The translations under genes were made by a program, and so were the position numbers. This document shows, piece by piece, positions 1 through 8,787 of a DNA stretch of 64,000 nt. The DNA comes from Phycisphaera sp. (GTDB lineage: Bacteria > Planctomycetota > Phycisphaerae > Phycisphaerales > SM1A02): NCBI GenBank assembly GCA_016124975.1, contig WGMP01000012.1:124001-188000 (forward strand), read 5' to 3'. The notes under the pieces were generated by a model, which saw only the letters and a list, made by a program, of their open reading frames with translations, did not search any database and had not been told where the DNA came from. Numbering within the stretch: the stretch's first letter is position 1; each line of letters starts with the position of its first letter.

Positions 1-192
1 GGGCAGGGCATTTCACGCCGCATGCTCGAGGCGATCGAGCGTCACCCCGATCTCCAGACCCTGCGGCGATGGTGCCTCGCGACTCGCGATGCCCATGGTC
101 TCTACGAGAAGTTCGACTATCGCCCCGTTCCCGCTGACCGCTGGATGGAGAAGCACTGCCCGAAGGAGCGTTGGCAGGGCGGCGGCGCATGA
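1..192 (+). CDS. GNAT-family N-acetyltransferase, C-terminal part only
   Basis: The reading frame is open from the first base of the window and stops at 190-192, so only the last 63 residues are present. They contain LATRDAHGLYEKFDYRP followed by RWMEK, the usual C-terminal signature of GNAT acetyltransferases: strand 5, the 'ATxDAHGLYxxFGF' helix of the acetyl-CoA fold, then a tryptophan/Met-Glu tail. The substrate cannot be told from this end. The gene is convergent with the aminotransferase-fold gene ending at 393, and nothing else is seen in the 200 bases between them. Family assignment is fairly secure; the 5' part lies outside the window. Confidence 0.75.
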   Translation, partial: GQGISRRMLEAIERHPDLQTLRRWCLATRDAHGLYEKFDYRPVPADRWMEKHCPKERWQGGGA

Positions 193-392
193 ATCGAGCC
201 GACAACCAACAGCGTCCAAGGGACATCTGCTTCCTGCACACGCCCTGATTCACCGAAAGCGCCCGCGACAACGAGGGCAGGCGCTACGACTGCGCATCCC
301 CAACGACACATTCCTCGACGGCGCGCTCGCCGCACGCTTCTGCAGCGACACGCCACCCGATCGGGTGGCATCGTCGGCGCGAGTCGCGTTCC

Positions 393-1853
393 TCAGAGGA
401 CTTCGTCCAGCGCTTCGCAGGTGAGCGCGAGTTCCTCCGTCGAGTTGTAGTGCTGGAGACTCAGCCGCGCCACGCCTGCGGCGGGGTCGATGTTCAGGCT
501 CGGATCGGTGGCGAGCTGCTCGACCAGTCGCTTCGAGTACGCGTGGCCATGCCGCATCGCGATGTTGCGGGCTCCGAGGTGACGGCAGATCTGAAGCGGC
601 GTCGCCTTCGTGCTCGTGAAAGAGATCGTGCCGACCCGGCTCCGCTCCGCATGACTCGGGCCGACGATGCGGACTCCCGGCTTGCGCATGAGATACTCGA
701 TGAGCTGCGCGGTGTGCCGCTCCTCGAGGTCTGCGATGATCGCGAACGCCCGATCGACGATCGTGCGCGAGGGGGGATCGGTCCAGTCTCCCTGTTCGCG
801 CCGCGCGATGGGCGCGCTCGGCCCGTCGAGTGCCGCCAGCTCGCACATGAAGTCCCACATCGCGGCCACGCCCGCTGCTGCCTCGTGGCTCGCCCCTCCG
901 AGCTCCCACTTGTTCGGCGCCGTGTTGTCGAGGAAGTAGTGGTTCGGGCCGATCAGCTCGTTCATCGCCTCGCGCGTTCCGAACATCGCGGCCATGTGCG
1001 GCCCGAAGACCTTGTAGGTCGAGTAGGTATACCAATCGCAACCAAGCTCGGCCATGCGTGGCGCGTGGTGCGGCGCATACGCGACGCCGTCGACGAGAAT
1101 GCGCGCTCCCGCGGCGTGCGAGATCTCGGCGGCGCCGCGCATGTCCCAGATTTCACCGAGGATGTTCGAGACCTGCGGCACGACCACAAGCAGCGTGCGC
1201 GCGTTCACGAGCGTGCGGAGCGTGTCGAGCGAGGGCCGCCAGTCGCATTCGCTCGAATCAGGCCGCTTCCCGTCGCGCACCGGCTCCACATGCCACGGCA
1301 CGATCCTGTAGCCGCGAAGCGCGAGCCGCATCCACGGGCCGATGCCCGCCTCGTGCCCCGCGGTGCAGACGACGATCTGGTCGCGCGAGAGAAGTCGGTC
1401 TCGGAACGATCCATGCGCGTCGCCACCGTGGTTCGCGCCGAGCCTCTCGAGATGCTCGCGGAGATCGGACGGCGCCGATTCAGGATTGCGGCATGTGTCG
1501 CGTGCGTCGGCATGCGCGGCAGCGAGATGATAGCTGAGCACGGTGGCCGATGATCCGAAGAACACATCGCCCATTCCGGCGCCGACCTTCGCGCCTTCGC
1601 GGTCGCCGCCCGCGGCCTCGTGCGCGCCAAGAAACACCTTGACGACCTCGCGCGCCCGAGGAATGACCGCCGACGCGCGCTTCGACAGCGCGAACTCGCC
1701 ACCAAGATGCACGAACGACTGCTCCATGTACCGACGCATGGCGTCGATGACGCACTGCGGCATCTGCGATCCGCCTGCGTTGTCGAGCATGACGGTGCCG
1801 GTCGAGAGACCGGGAAAGAGCGAACGGATGGCAGGGAGGTGTGCGAGCGGCAT
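393..1853 (-). CDS. Aminotransferase class V-fold PLP enzyme (cysteine desulfurase-like)
   Basis: The 486-residue protein has the class-V PLP-enzyme layout. An N-terminal LDNAGGSQMP segment matches the 'LDNAAT/G' start of the SufS/CsdA group. VDGVAYAPHH carries the PLP-binding Asp, and STYKVFGPH carries the Schiff-base lysine, Lys281. A C-terminal small domain follows (VARLSLQHYNSTEEL). Class-V enzymes include cysteine desulfurases, kynureninases and isopenicillin-N epimerase-like proteins. I do not see a clear catalytic-cysteine loop, so desulfurase activity is not claimed. The family usually has about 400 residues; the extra length lies in an insertion at about residues 80-150. The start is ATG at 1853. 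An imperfect inverted repeat (1869-1956) lies just upstream and may be its control region. Confidence 0.85.
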   Translation of the reverse strand: MPLAHLPAIRSLFPGLSTGTVMLDNAGGSQMPQCVIDAMRRYMEQSFVHLGGEFALSKRASAVIPRAREVVKVFLGAHEAAGGDREGAKVGAGMGDVFFGSSATVLSYHLAAAHADARDTCRNPESAPSDLREHLERLGANHGGDAHGSFRDRLLSRDQIVVCTAGHEAGIGPWMRLALRGYRIVPWHVEPVRDGKRPDSSECDWRPSLDTLRTLVNARTLLVVVPQVSNILGEIWDMRGAAEISHAAGARILVDGVAYAPHHAPRMAELGCDWYTYSTYKVFGPHMAAMFGTREAMNELIGPNHYFLDNTAPNKWELGGASHEAAAGVAAMWDFMCELAALDGPSAPIARREQGDWTDPPSRTIVDRAFAIIADLEERHTAQLIEYLMRKPGVRIVGPSHAERSRVGTISFTSTKATPLQICRHLGARNIAMRHGHAYSKRLVEQLATDPSLNIDPAAGVARLSLQHYNSTEELALTCEALDEVL

Positions 1854-1868
1854 ATCCGCGGAATGTTA

Positions 1869-1956
1869 GGTTCTGTCTGGCGGATCACCGAAGCCCAAGG
1901 TCTAAGGCTTTGGGATGCCGCGTGGATCGACGGCCGATGATCCGTCAGACAGAACC
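1869..1956. repeat. 19-bp inverted repeat upstream of the PLP-enzyme gene
   Basis: The arms at 1869-1887 (GGTTCTGTCTGGCGGATCA) and 1938-1956 (TGATCCGTCAGACAGAACC) are reverse complements except for one base. Next to each arm a second short pair, CCCAAGGT at 1894 and ACCTTGGG at about 1953, is also inverted. The repeat lies between the start of the class-V aminotransferase-fold gene and a dockerin-like gene remnant. It could be an operator, the edge of a small mobile element, or a hairpin left from a terminator. No T-tract is seen. Confidence 0.6.
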
Positions 1957-1989
1957 TTGGGCCTTCGCAGCCGTATCTCGAACGACTGC

Positions 1990-2184
1990 AGCGACTGCCC
2001 GTCCGCGCCCGCGTGTCCCTCGGATCTCACCGGTGACGGAGCGGTCGGTGCCCCGGACCTCGCGACGCTGCTCGGACTCTGCGGCCCGTGCGGCGAGTCT
2101 TGCTCCGCAGACCTCGACGGCGACGGCACGGTCGGAGCGCCCGACTTGGCCACGCTGTTGAGCGATTGGAATTCCTGCGGTTCA
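1990..2184 (+). pseudogene. Remnant of a dockerin-type secreted protein
   Basis: In one frame this stretch encodes two calcium-loop repeats, DLTGDGAVGAPDLATLLG and DLDGDGTVGAPDLATLLSDW, joined by a Cys-rich linker. That is the C-terminal dockerin-like module seen in other genes of this window (13770, 16174). There is no credible gene upstream: the 19-bp inverted repeat ends only 34 bases before it. The frame also runs on past the expected end (after DWNSCG) without a stop until 2349. I therefore read it as a decayed C-terminus with its stop codon lost. The remaining 235 bases up to 2420 show no gene. Confidence 0.6.
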
Positions 2185-2419
2185 CCCGTGCGCCGGTTCG
2201 TAGCGAGCATCGTTCCTCCCGACCCGTCCAGCGTTCGGCACGATCTCCGCGAGCAGAAGGCAGTGACAACCGTGGCGACCGTCGCGCCATCCCGCGCCGC
2301 CGATCGGTGTGGGATGGCGCGATGCCCAGTCCGCCATGCTGGCTGGTGACCATGCTCGACACCGCGCGCCGCTGATCCCCGAGTTCAGGGTGCATGTCCT
2401 CTTCGCGCCGGGTCGATCA

Positions 2420-4414
2420 CTATGGTGTACGCCATCGAGGCGATGTGCCCGACGACAGGCGCAAGGCAATCGACCCGACGCAGGCGAACGAGCGGACAAA
2501 GGCCCCACGGCGCAACGCCTCGATGGTGCGCTTCGGGTTGATGATGCTGCGCCCGGGATCCTCTGGCAGCGGATCGGCGTTGGCGCGCACAAGGTCCATG
2601 ATCTCCGTGGGCTTCAGTTCGGGGCGCAACGCCAGCATCTTCGCCGCGAGATTCGCGAGCTGCGGTCCCGAGAGCGAGGTTCCGCTCCACCTGACCCGCG
2701 CTCCGCCGGGAAGAAAGCTCTCCACCAGATCTCCATTCGCGAACAACTCGACGGACTCGCCGGTGTTCGTGAAGCTCGTCAGGCGGTCGGCGCTGTCGAC
2801 GGCACCGAGCGTCACCATGTTCGGGATGCGCAGACCTGCGGGGATCAACTCGACGAAATCCACATCCTCGTTGTTGTTGCCGGCGACGGTGATGAACAGC
2901 ATCTCCGGCGCGCTGCGAATCGCCGCTTCGAGCCCTTCGCGCATCGCGAGGTACATCTCTCGGCCCAGTCGCCGGCGCTCCTCTGGCGACGCGCCGATGT
3001 TCCATGCCTCGAGCAGGCTGCGGCAGTCGCGCGGCGAGTTCCCCCAGCTCATGTTCACCACGCGGACGTTCGCTCGCTTCAGATACGCGATGTTCCGTGC
3101 GCAGAAATCGGCCCACTTGCGTCCGTAGGCGACCGGATCGGAGAGATCGGCGACTCCCGCGCCCATCGAGCTGTCCGCGATTGAGAGCACCCGCACGAAC
3201 GGATTCCCCTCGACCGCGACTCCCGCGACGTGCGTTCCGTGAACATAGAAGAACATGCGCTCAAGGTCGGAGAGCAGGAGTTCCTGCTCCGCCGGCTCCA
3301 TCGCGGATACGCGCGACATGTAGTCGCGCGCCCGCGGGCTGTCGATGCCGGCCACGGCCTCGAGCTGACCTGCGAAAAGCTCGAGCGCCCGCGCGCGGTC
3401 GGTTGTGAGCGCCCGAAGGGAGGCAAGTTCGCCCTCGATCGGAAGCGCGCCCCCCGAGAACGAGATGCCGTGGCGGTCGTCGATGAAGCCGTTGCCGTCG
3501 TCGTCGACGCCATTGCGGCGCTCGAGCGGATTCGTCCACATGTTCCGTGGGTAGAGCGAGGCGTCGATCCCTGTATCCCAGATCGCGATGACGGTCGGCG
3601 ATGCCTGCTCGCTGGCCTCGAGCGCGATCGTGCGGGGCGTCCACAAGTCCTGAGGCTCCGCGTTCGCTCCGAGCCCGGAAAGCACCTCGCCTGCGACCTC
3701 GGCCGCGATCGGCGCGATCTTCGCGCGGAAGACAAGCGCATCCCGCAGATCGAGAAGAGAGCGCGCCACCTCGACCGTGATCTCCCCGCCCGCCGCCGAG
3801 AGCAGGGGATCCATCGTCGAGGCGATGACGGCCTCGACCGACTGCGGAGTGATCGCCGCTCCACCGCGTTGGATGGTCGCGAGCATCGTGCGCGCGACAT
3901 CCGGCGGAATCGCCGCGTACTCGTCGCGGAGCCGCGCGCGAAAGGCCTCGCGGAACCGTGGGTCATCCGCGTCTCGAGTTCCGGCGGCCTTCTCGGCTGC
4001 GATCCGCGCCCGAAGCGACGGGCCGAGGGAGTGCCTTGCGACGGCCTTCGACTCGAGTGCGCGCGCCCTTTCTGCGTACGCAAGCGCCGACTGCGCGTCG
4101 CCCCTGGCGAGATAGGCCTGGTAGATCGCGAGATACCGCTCCTTCAAGGCGTTGCCATTGTCGATGCGGAACTTCTTGAGGTCGGCGAGCGCGTCGGTAA
4201 GGAGGGCATCGGCGAGCGGCAGCACGCGCGAATCGTCGCGGAGAAACTCGACCGCAGGGCCGCGTACGCTGTAGGTACGGCGCGGCAACTCGTCTGCCGT
4301 GTGCACGAGAACTCGCTCGTCGGGCTGCGGGGACGAGTCGGGCGACGCGCATGCGCTCGCCAAGCAGGCTGCAAGAAGGAGACTGGTCGCGCCACGCATG
4401 GACTGCAGGATCAT
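2420..4414 (-). CDS. S8 (subtilisin-family) serine peptidase, predicted lipoprotein
   Basis: The protein has 664 residues from ATG at 4414, chosen because a GGAG lies 7 bases upstream and the signal peptide then begins at residue 1; an upstream ATG at 4468 would add 18 residues. The N-terminus is basic/hydrophobic with LLAAC, a good lipobox. The subtilase triad is complete: Asp280 in AIWDTGID, His395 in HGTHVAGV, and Ser580 in WSGTSLSGP. The oxyanion Asn is likely in the VAGNNN motif. About 250 residues precede the catalytic domain and look like a helical pro- or sensor domain. The Asp-His spacing (115 residues) is long for the family. It probably acts at the cell envelope. The transporter-like gene lies 83 bases upstream on the same strand. 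Confidence 0.88.
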   Translation of the reverse strand: MILQSMRGATSLLLAACLASACASPDSSPQPDERVLVHTADELPRRTYSVRGPAVEFLRDDSRVLPLADALLTDALADLKKFRIDNGNALKERYLAIYQAYLARGDAQSALAYAERARALESKAVARHSLGPSLRARIAAEKAAGTRDADDPRFREAFRARLRDEYAAIPPDVARTMLATIQRGGAAITPQSVEAVIASTMDPLLSAAGGEITVEVARSLLDLRDALVFRAKIAPIAAEVAGEVLSGLGANAEPQDLWTPRTIALEASEQASPTVIAIWDTGIDASLYPRNMWTNPLERRNGVDDDGNGFIDDRHGISFSGGALPIEGELASLRALTTDRARALELFAGQLEAVAGIDSPRARDYMSRVSAMEPAEQELLLSDLERMFFYVHGTHVAGVAVEGNPFVRVLSIADSSMGAGVADLSDPVAYGRKWADFCARNIAYLKRANVRVVNMSWGNSPRDCRSLLEAWNIGASPEERRRLGREMYLAMREGLEAAIRSAPEMLFITVAGNNNEDVDFVELIPAGLRIPNMVTLGAVDSADRLTSFTNTGESVELFANGDLVESFLPGGARVRWSGTSLSGPQLANLAAKMLALRPELKPTEIMDLVRANADPLPEDPGRSIINPKRTIEALRRGAFVRSFACVGSIALRLSSGTSPRWRTP

Positions 4415-4497
4415 GGGTACTCCATGGAGGAGAGGCGGAACGAAACGAGGCGAAGATCCCGAGGCCACGAGATCCCGGGCAATTGGGCCACGCTGAT

Positions 4498-5898
4498 TCA
4501 GGTTTCTCCGTGCTTCGGCACTTCACGAATCGGAACGGCGCTGGATCCAAGGCGCCGGAGCATCGAGCCAAGCACGACGGCGACCACGATCCAGAGGAGC
4601 GACAACGGGATCCACAGCGTCCAGTTCGGGATCGGCGACGAGAGCTGCATCCACCCGGCGACGGCGGCGAGCCAGGTGGGCGCCCACCCGCCGAGCATGT
4701 CGCCGGCCCGGTACACGAAGGTGTCGATGAATGCCTTCGACTTGTACTTTTCGTCTGGCGAGAGCGGCGTGAAGAGCACTTCGCGCGCGGGCCTGTCGAT
4801 GGCGTAGTGGACGCCACGGCGCATGACCTGATACCCGAAGAGAACGGGCACGCTTCCAGTCGCAGCGAGCGCGCCGAAACCCGCGAAAGTCAGCGTTGGA
4901 AGAACGGAGAGCGTGCCGCCGACTCCGATCAAGCGGATGATCTGACGCGTGAGGAAGAGCTGCGCGAGAAGCGTGAGGGCATTCGTGTAGAAATCGAGCC
5001 GGGCGAACGCCTGCGTGCGCTCGGTGTCGCTTGCGAAATGGGTTGCGATTATCCTCGCCTGCTCGACGTAGACCAGCGTGCTCGTCACGGTGAACAGCAG
5101 CATGTAGAGCGAGAGCACCTTCAGGTAGCGGCTGCCGGCAATCAGTCGGAAGCCGGCGAGCGCGTCGCGGGTCGGCTCTCGCTCCGCGCCGTCGGGCGCC
5201 GCGCGCTCACCCCGCCCGATCAGGCTCCGCGCGCAGAGAATGGCGCCCGCAAGCGGGACGAGCGCGGCAAGGAAGACCCACTCGCGCGAGAGCGCCGGAA
5301 AGCTGGCGATCGTCCACGCCGAGCCGCCGTCGCCGAGGGGCGGCTGTATCGACAGCGTTCCCCCGAGCAGCGCGTTGACGATCACGGGACCGCAGATCGC
5401 GCCGAGTGTTCCGCCTACGGCCACCACGCCGAAGATCTTCTTCGCCTGCTCCTCTCGGAAGATGTCGGCCATGATCGACCAGAAGATCGAGACGACGAAC
5501 AGGTTGAAGACGCTCAGCCACACATAGAACGCATAGCCGAGGAGATGAAGCGTCTCCGGAGCGAGGGTCCGCGCGGCCACGAAGAAACCGACGATGTTGA
5601 GCCCGAGAAACGCATGTGCCGCCGGCACGAAGCGACGGCGCGGCAGGCGCGAGACGAGCAGGGCGTACAGCGGATTGGCGACGAGCATCGCCACAAGCGT
5701 CGCGGTCATGAGCCACGGCAGCTTGTCGGCGCCCCTCTCGATCGCCATCGTCTCCCGGATCGGCCGAAGCATGTAGTAGGCAGTGAGGATGAGGAAGAAG
5801 TAGGCCGCCGACAGGAGGAGCGCCCGCCATCCCGCGACGCGCGGGGGAGCGGAGCCGGGCTGCGGCGCGCCGGGGAGATGGGTGTTCGAGGCAGACAT
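4498..5898 (-). CDS. NTP/NDP-exchange-transporter-like / MFS membrane protein
   Basis: The 466-residue protein has about 12 hydrophobic segments. Its N-terminal YYMLRPIRETMAIERG motif is characteristic of bacterial relatives of the ATP/ADP translocase (NTT/Tlc) family, which are often annotated as MFS transporters. Other helices include FGVVAVGGTLGAICGP and WSIMADIFRE. In free-living bacteria the substrate of these proteins is unknown, so nucleotide exchange should not be assumed. ATG at 5898 is preferred to a GTG seven codons upstream; neither has a strong ribosome-binding site. It is co-oriented with the S8 protease 83 bases downstream, possibly as an operon. Confidence 0.8.
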   Translation of the reverse strand: MSASNTHLPGAPQPGSAPPRVAGWRALLLSAAYFFLILTAYYMLRPIRETMAIERGADKLPWLMTATLVAMLVANPLYALLVSRLPRRRFVPAAHAFLGLNIVGFFVAARTLAPETLHLLGYAFYVWLSVFNLFVVSIFWSIMADIFREEQAKKIFGVVAVGGTLGAICGPVIVNALLGGTLSIQPPLGDGGSAWTIASFPALSREWVFLAALVPLAGAILCARSLIGRGERAAPDGAEREPTRDALAGFRLIAGSRYLKVLSLYMLLFTVTSTLVYVEQARIIATHFASDTERTQAFARLDFYTNALTLLAQLFLTRQIIRLIGVGGTLSVLPTLTFAGFGALAATGSVPVLFGYQVMRRGVHYAIDRPAREVLFTPLSPDEKYKSKAFIDTFVYRAGDMLGGWAPTWLAAVAGWMQLSSPIPNWTLWIPLSLLWIVVAVVLGSMLRRLGSSAVPIREVPKHGET

Positions 5899-6005
5899 CG
5901 AAGCCGTGGCGCGGCACACTGTGTTACGGTAACAATAAGCAATAGTTGCGAAAAAACCTAGAAAGACAACGCACGCCCCATCGTCGGGGTCGTAGGCTTG
6001 AAACC

Positions 6006-7070
6006 ATGGACATCAATCTCCTCTCCTGGCTCTCCACATCCCTTTCCCCGCTCTCCCGCCTCGCGCTTCCTGGCGCCGTCGCGGCTGGCGTTGCGGTCGG
6101 AATCGCATCCCATGCCGCGGCGGCCGACTCGGCGGCGACCATGAAGGCGGTTCGCATCCATGACTACGGAGATGCCTCGAAGCTTGTGTTCGAGGATGCG
6201 CCGAAGCCCTCTCCCGCGAAGGGCGAGATGCTGGTGAAGGTGCAGGCGGCGGGCGTCAACCCGGTCGACTGGAAGATCCGCTCGGGATTGTTCCGAGGCG
6301 GTCTCGACTTCACGATGCCCGCGACGCTCGGCTTCGATATCGCAGGCGAGGTCGCTGAGGTCGGCGAGGGCGTCAAGAAGTTTGAGAAGGGCGACAAGGT
6401 CTTCGCCTATCTCGCCCTCAACCGTGGCGGTGGGTACGCGGAATACGCGATCGTGAAGGAGAATGAGGCCGCCGCGATGCCGAAGGAACTCGACTTCGTG
6501 AAGGCGGCCGCGACGCCTCTGACCGCGCTGACGGCGTGGCAGTGCCTCTTCGATGTCGCGAAGCTCGACAAGGGGCAGACCGCGCTCGTGCACGCGGGTG
6601 CGGGCGGAGTCGGTCACTTTGCCGTCCAACTCGCGAAGTGGAAGGGCGCGAAGGTGATCGCGACGGCATCGGCTGGCAACATCGAGTTCGTCAAGTCGCT
6701 CGGCGCGGACGAGGTGGTCGACTACAAGTCGGTACGGTTCGAGGATGTCGTGAAGGATGTGGATGTCGTGCTTGACACGGTCGGCGATGACACCACCAAC
6801 CGTTCCGCGGCCGTGCTCAGAAGGGGCGGAATCCTCGTGTCGATTGCGGGCGACCCCGACCCTGCGAAGTTCGCGGAGCGCGGCGTGCGCGTCGCCACGC
6901 ATCTCGTCGAGCCAAACGGCGAGCAGCTGGCGAGGATCGCCAAGCTCATCGAGTCCGGCGGCGTCAAGCCGCATGTGAGTCAGCAACTTCCCCTGAAGGA
7001 CGCCGCCAAGGCGCATCAGCAAAGCGAGTCGGGACGCACGCGCGGCAAGATCGTGCTCGTGGTTGGATAG
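6006..7070 (+). CDS. NAD(P)-dependent quinone oxidoreductase (zinc-less MDR) with signal peptide
   Basis: The 354-residue protein starts at ATG 6006. Residues from about 41 onward are a complete medium-chain dehydrogenase/reductase of the QOR type. AGVNPVDWKIRSG is the catalytic-domain signature and HAGAGGVGHFAVQLAK the Rossmann dinucleotide motif, followed by GADEVVDY. No structural-zinc cysteines are seen. The oddity is the N-terminus: a leader, hydrophobic LPGAVAAGVAVGIASHA, then AAADSAATMKAVRIH. This looks like a cleavable signal peptide, whereas the family is normally cytosolic. An internal ATG at MKAVRIH (6141) would give a leaderless, normal-length enzyme, and I cannot exclude it as the true start. 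Confidence 0.85.
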   Translation: MDINLLSWLSTSLSPLSRLALPGAVAAGVAVGIASHAAAADSAATMKAVRIHDYGDASKLVFEDAPKPSPAKGEMLVKVQAAGVNPVDWKIRSGLFRGGLDFTMPATLGFDIAGEVAEVGEGVKKFEKGDKVFAYLALNRGGGYAEYAIVKENEAAAMPKELDFVKAAATPLTALTAWQCLFDVAKLDKGQTALVHAGAGGVGHFAVQLAKWKGAKVIATASAGNIEFVKSLGADEVVDYKSVRFEDVVKDVDVVLDTVGDDTTNRSAAVLRRGGILVSIAGDPDPAKFAERGVRVATHLVEPNGEQLARIAKLIESGGVKPHVSQQLPLKDAAKAHQQSESGRTRGKIVLVVG

Positions 7071-7142
7071 CGGCGCGCGCCCCGGGCTCGACCGCATGCG
7101 CGACGGGCTCCGCGCGGCCGCGCGCATTGCGCCCGCGATGGA

Positions 7143-7253
7143 TCATCCTCCCGAACGACGCGACGAGGCGGGCGACCTTGCTCGAGCCTTCGCGACCGTG
7201 GCGCGAAAGGCGGGATCATCGATCTGGACGGGCAGTCGTCGTCTCGCTCGCAT
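7143..7253 (-). pseudogene. 5' remnant of a DUF2924 gene
   Basis: Reading from ATG at 7253, the first 20 codons (MRARRRLPVQIDDPAFRATV) match the start of the DUF2924-type gene at 26497 (MRTRRLLPVQIDDPTFRAMI). The DNA is about 85% identical over 60 bases by eye. Identity then ends and the frame stops after 36 codons. About 28 bases beyond its start, at 7281-7300, CTTTGGGTAACTTCCC resembles the core of the dispersed repeat that flanks the other DUF2924 genes. It is a small fragment, but the match is specific. Confidence 0.5.
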
Positions 7254-7322
7254 GCGTCGGCTCTAGAGGAATCACGATGCCTTTGGGTAACTTCCCAGGC
7301 TGTCTTTAGGGAGTACGGTCGC

Positions 7323-8480
7323 TTGGATACAAACGCAAAGCGCCCAACACAGGCCGCTCCCTCGGGGGCTTGGAAGGGTCTTCTCGTCGGACTGCTGGTC
7401 GGCGGCTCTTTCGGCGCTCTCATATGGGTCGCTTGGCGGGCGCTCCCGCAGATCGACCTGGGGCTTTCTGAAAATCGACTGGCCCAGCAGTTGTCAAATG
7501 CCAAGGAGATTCTGACGGTTTGGGACGTTCTCGCGTTTCCCGTGTTGATGATCATCGTTCTCGGCACTCACGAACTCGGACATGTTTTCGGCGGACTGTC
7601 ACAGGGGATGCGACTCCTGCTGTTCATCGTCGGACCGTTCGGCTGGCACGCCTCGTCTTCCGGCCCGAGATTCGTGTGGAACACGGATCTGGCGCTCATG
7701 GGAGGTCTCGCCGCCATGCTGCCAACAAGAGGCGGAGCCAGTCGTCGACAGTTCCTGGTGTTCATCGCTGGAGGTCCGCTCGCCAGTCTCTTGCTTGCGA
7801 TTCTCGCGATCGCATCGGCATCGATATCCGACCCACGCTTCGCGGCGTACTTCACCATCATCGCGGGCACATCGCTTGGAATCTTCCTTGCCACTCTCAT
7901 TCCTGTGAGATTGGGTGGCTTCAAGAGTGATGGCCTGCAGATCATCGATGTGCTAAGGGGAGACAGATCGGCCATCGAACGAAACACAGTCCTGCACGTG
8001 TTCGCGCAGAGCTTGGACGGCGTTCGTCCTCGCGATTGGGACCCAGCGACAATCGATGAGCTCTCGAGGCTGGACAGCCAAGATCCAATGCAGCGTGCCA
8101 GCGGCTTGCTGTATCTGCTCGCCCGCGCAATGGATTGCCAAGACCATGCCCATATCGCGCGCTACCGATCGTTGCTCGAGGAAAGCGTCGGGGAATACCC
8201 ATCGGGATTCAGGCAATCCATCTCCATTGAACTCGCCATCTGTGCGTGGCTGGCTGGGGATGCCGACGCGGTTCGCCGGCACATCAACGCGAGTAAGGGT
8301 GGGTTCGTCGAGAGATCCCGTAGGCTTCTGGCTCAGGCTGCCCTCGCGAGACTCGAGGGCAGGTACGGGGACTGCGAACGGGATCGCCTGCTTGCAATCG
8401 ATGCACTGGTACACGCATCCGACGCAGGGCAGAGAAAACTGACGGAAGATCAGCTTGCGATGTTGCAAGCGAAGTCTTGA
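7323..8480 (+). CDS. M50-like (site-2-protease family) membrane metalloprotease
   Basis: The 385-residue protein has an N-terminal transmembrane segment, then a helix carrying HELGH (His83, Glu84, His87), the zinc motif of site-2 proteases. Two further membrane helices follow (FLVFIAGGPLASLLLAI and the next segment), then GGFKSDGLQI, which corresponds to the family's second metal-ligand motif (NPDG/xxDG). The C-terminal 170 residues are soluble and helical, possibly a TPR-like repeat. The substrate is unknown. The start is TTG at 7323, preceded by AGGGAG about 11 bases upstream; no nearby ATG fits. Its base composition is slightly less GC-rich than its neighbours. Confidence 0.75.
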   Translation: MDTNAKRPTQAAPSGAWKGLLVGLLVGGSFGALIWVAWRALPQIDLGLSENRLAQQLSNAKEILTVWDVLAFPVLMIIVLGTHELGHVFGGLSQGMRLLLFIVGPFGWHASSSGPRFVWNTDLALMGGLAAMLPTRGGASRRQFLVFIAGGPLASLLLAILAIASASISDPRFAAYFTIIAGTSLGIFLATLIPVRLGGFKSDGLQIIDVLRGDRSAIERNTVLHVFAQSLDGVRPRDWDPATIDELSRLDSQDPMQRASGLLYLLARAMDCQDHAHIARYRSLLEESVGEYPSGFRQSISIELAICAWLAGDADAVRRHINASKGGFVERSRRLLAQAALARLEGRYGDCERDRLLAIDALVHASDAGQRKLTEDQLAMLQAKS

Positions 8481-8642
8481 GCATCGATTGACTGAGGATC
8501 GGCACGCGACACCGATACGCTCACCCCGCTCTCGAGTGCCAAGGCTGGACCAGGCCGACGCCCACCTCGCGAATCACGCCGTCCCGCCGGTGCCGGTAGG
8601 GCAGTGGGTGATCTCGGTACCGAAGCGATTGCGGGGCATGCT

Positions 8643-8770
8643 TGCCGACCGGTTGAACTCCCTGATGGAAACCGCTTCGAACTCCAGATGGCATTCTCGG
8701 CGCGCCAGGGGGGTGTAGGCCGATTCCGTCGAGAGCTGCGCACGGGTGCTGATCGGAACGCTGGCGAGAC
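8643..8770. repeat. Dispersed repeat, copy R1
   Basis: This is a partial, diverged copy of the family described at 21981-22362. It contains GACCGGTTGAACTCCC, then GAAACCGCTTCGAACTCCAGATGGC, the GCGCGCCAGGGGGGTG block, and the end block GGTGCTGATCGGAACG. Its hairpin arm is degenerate. It lies between the M50-type gene and the 3' end of the first S41 gene, within an otherwise gene-free stretch (8481-8787). Confidence 0.6.
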
Positions 8771-8787
8771 GATGCGCCACTTGCGTC

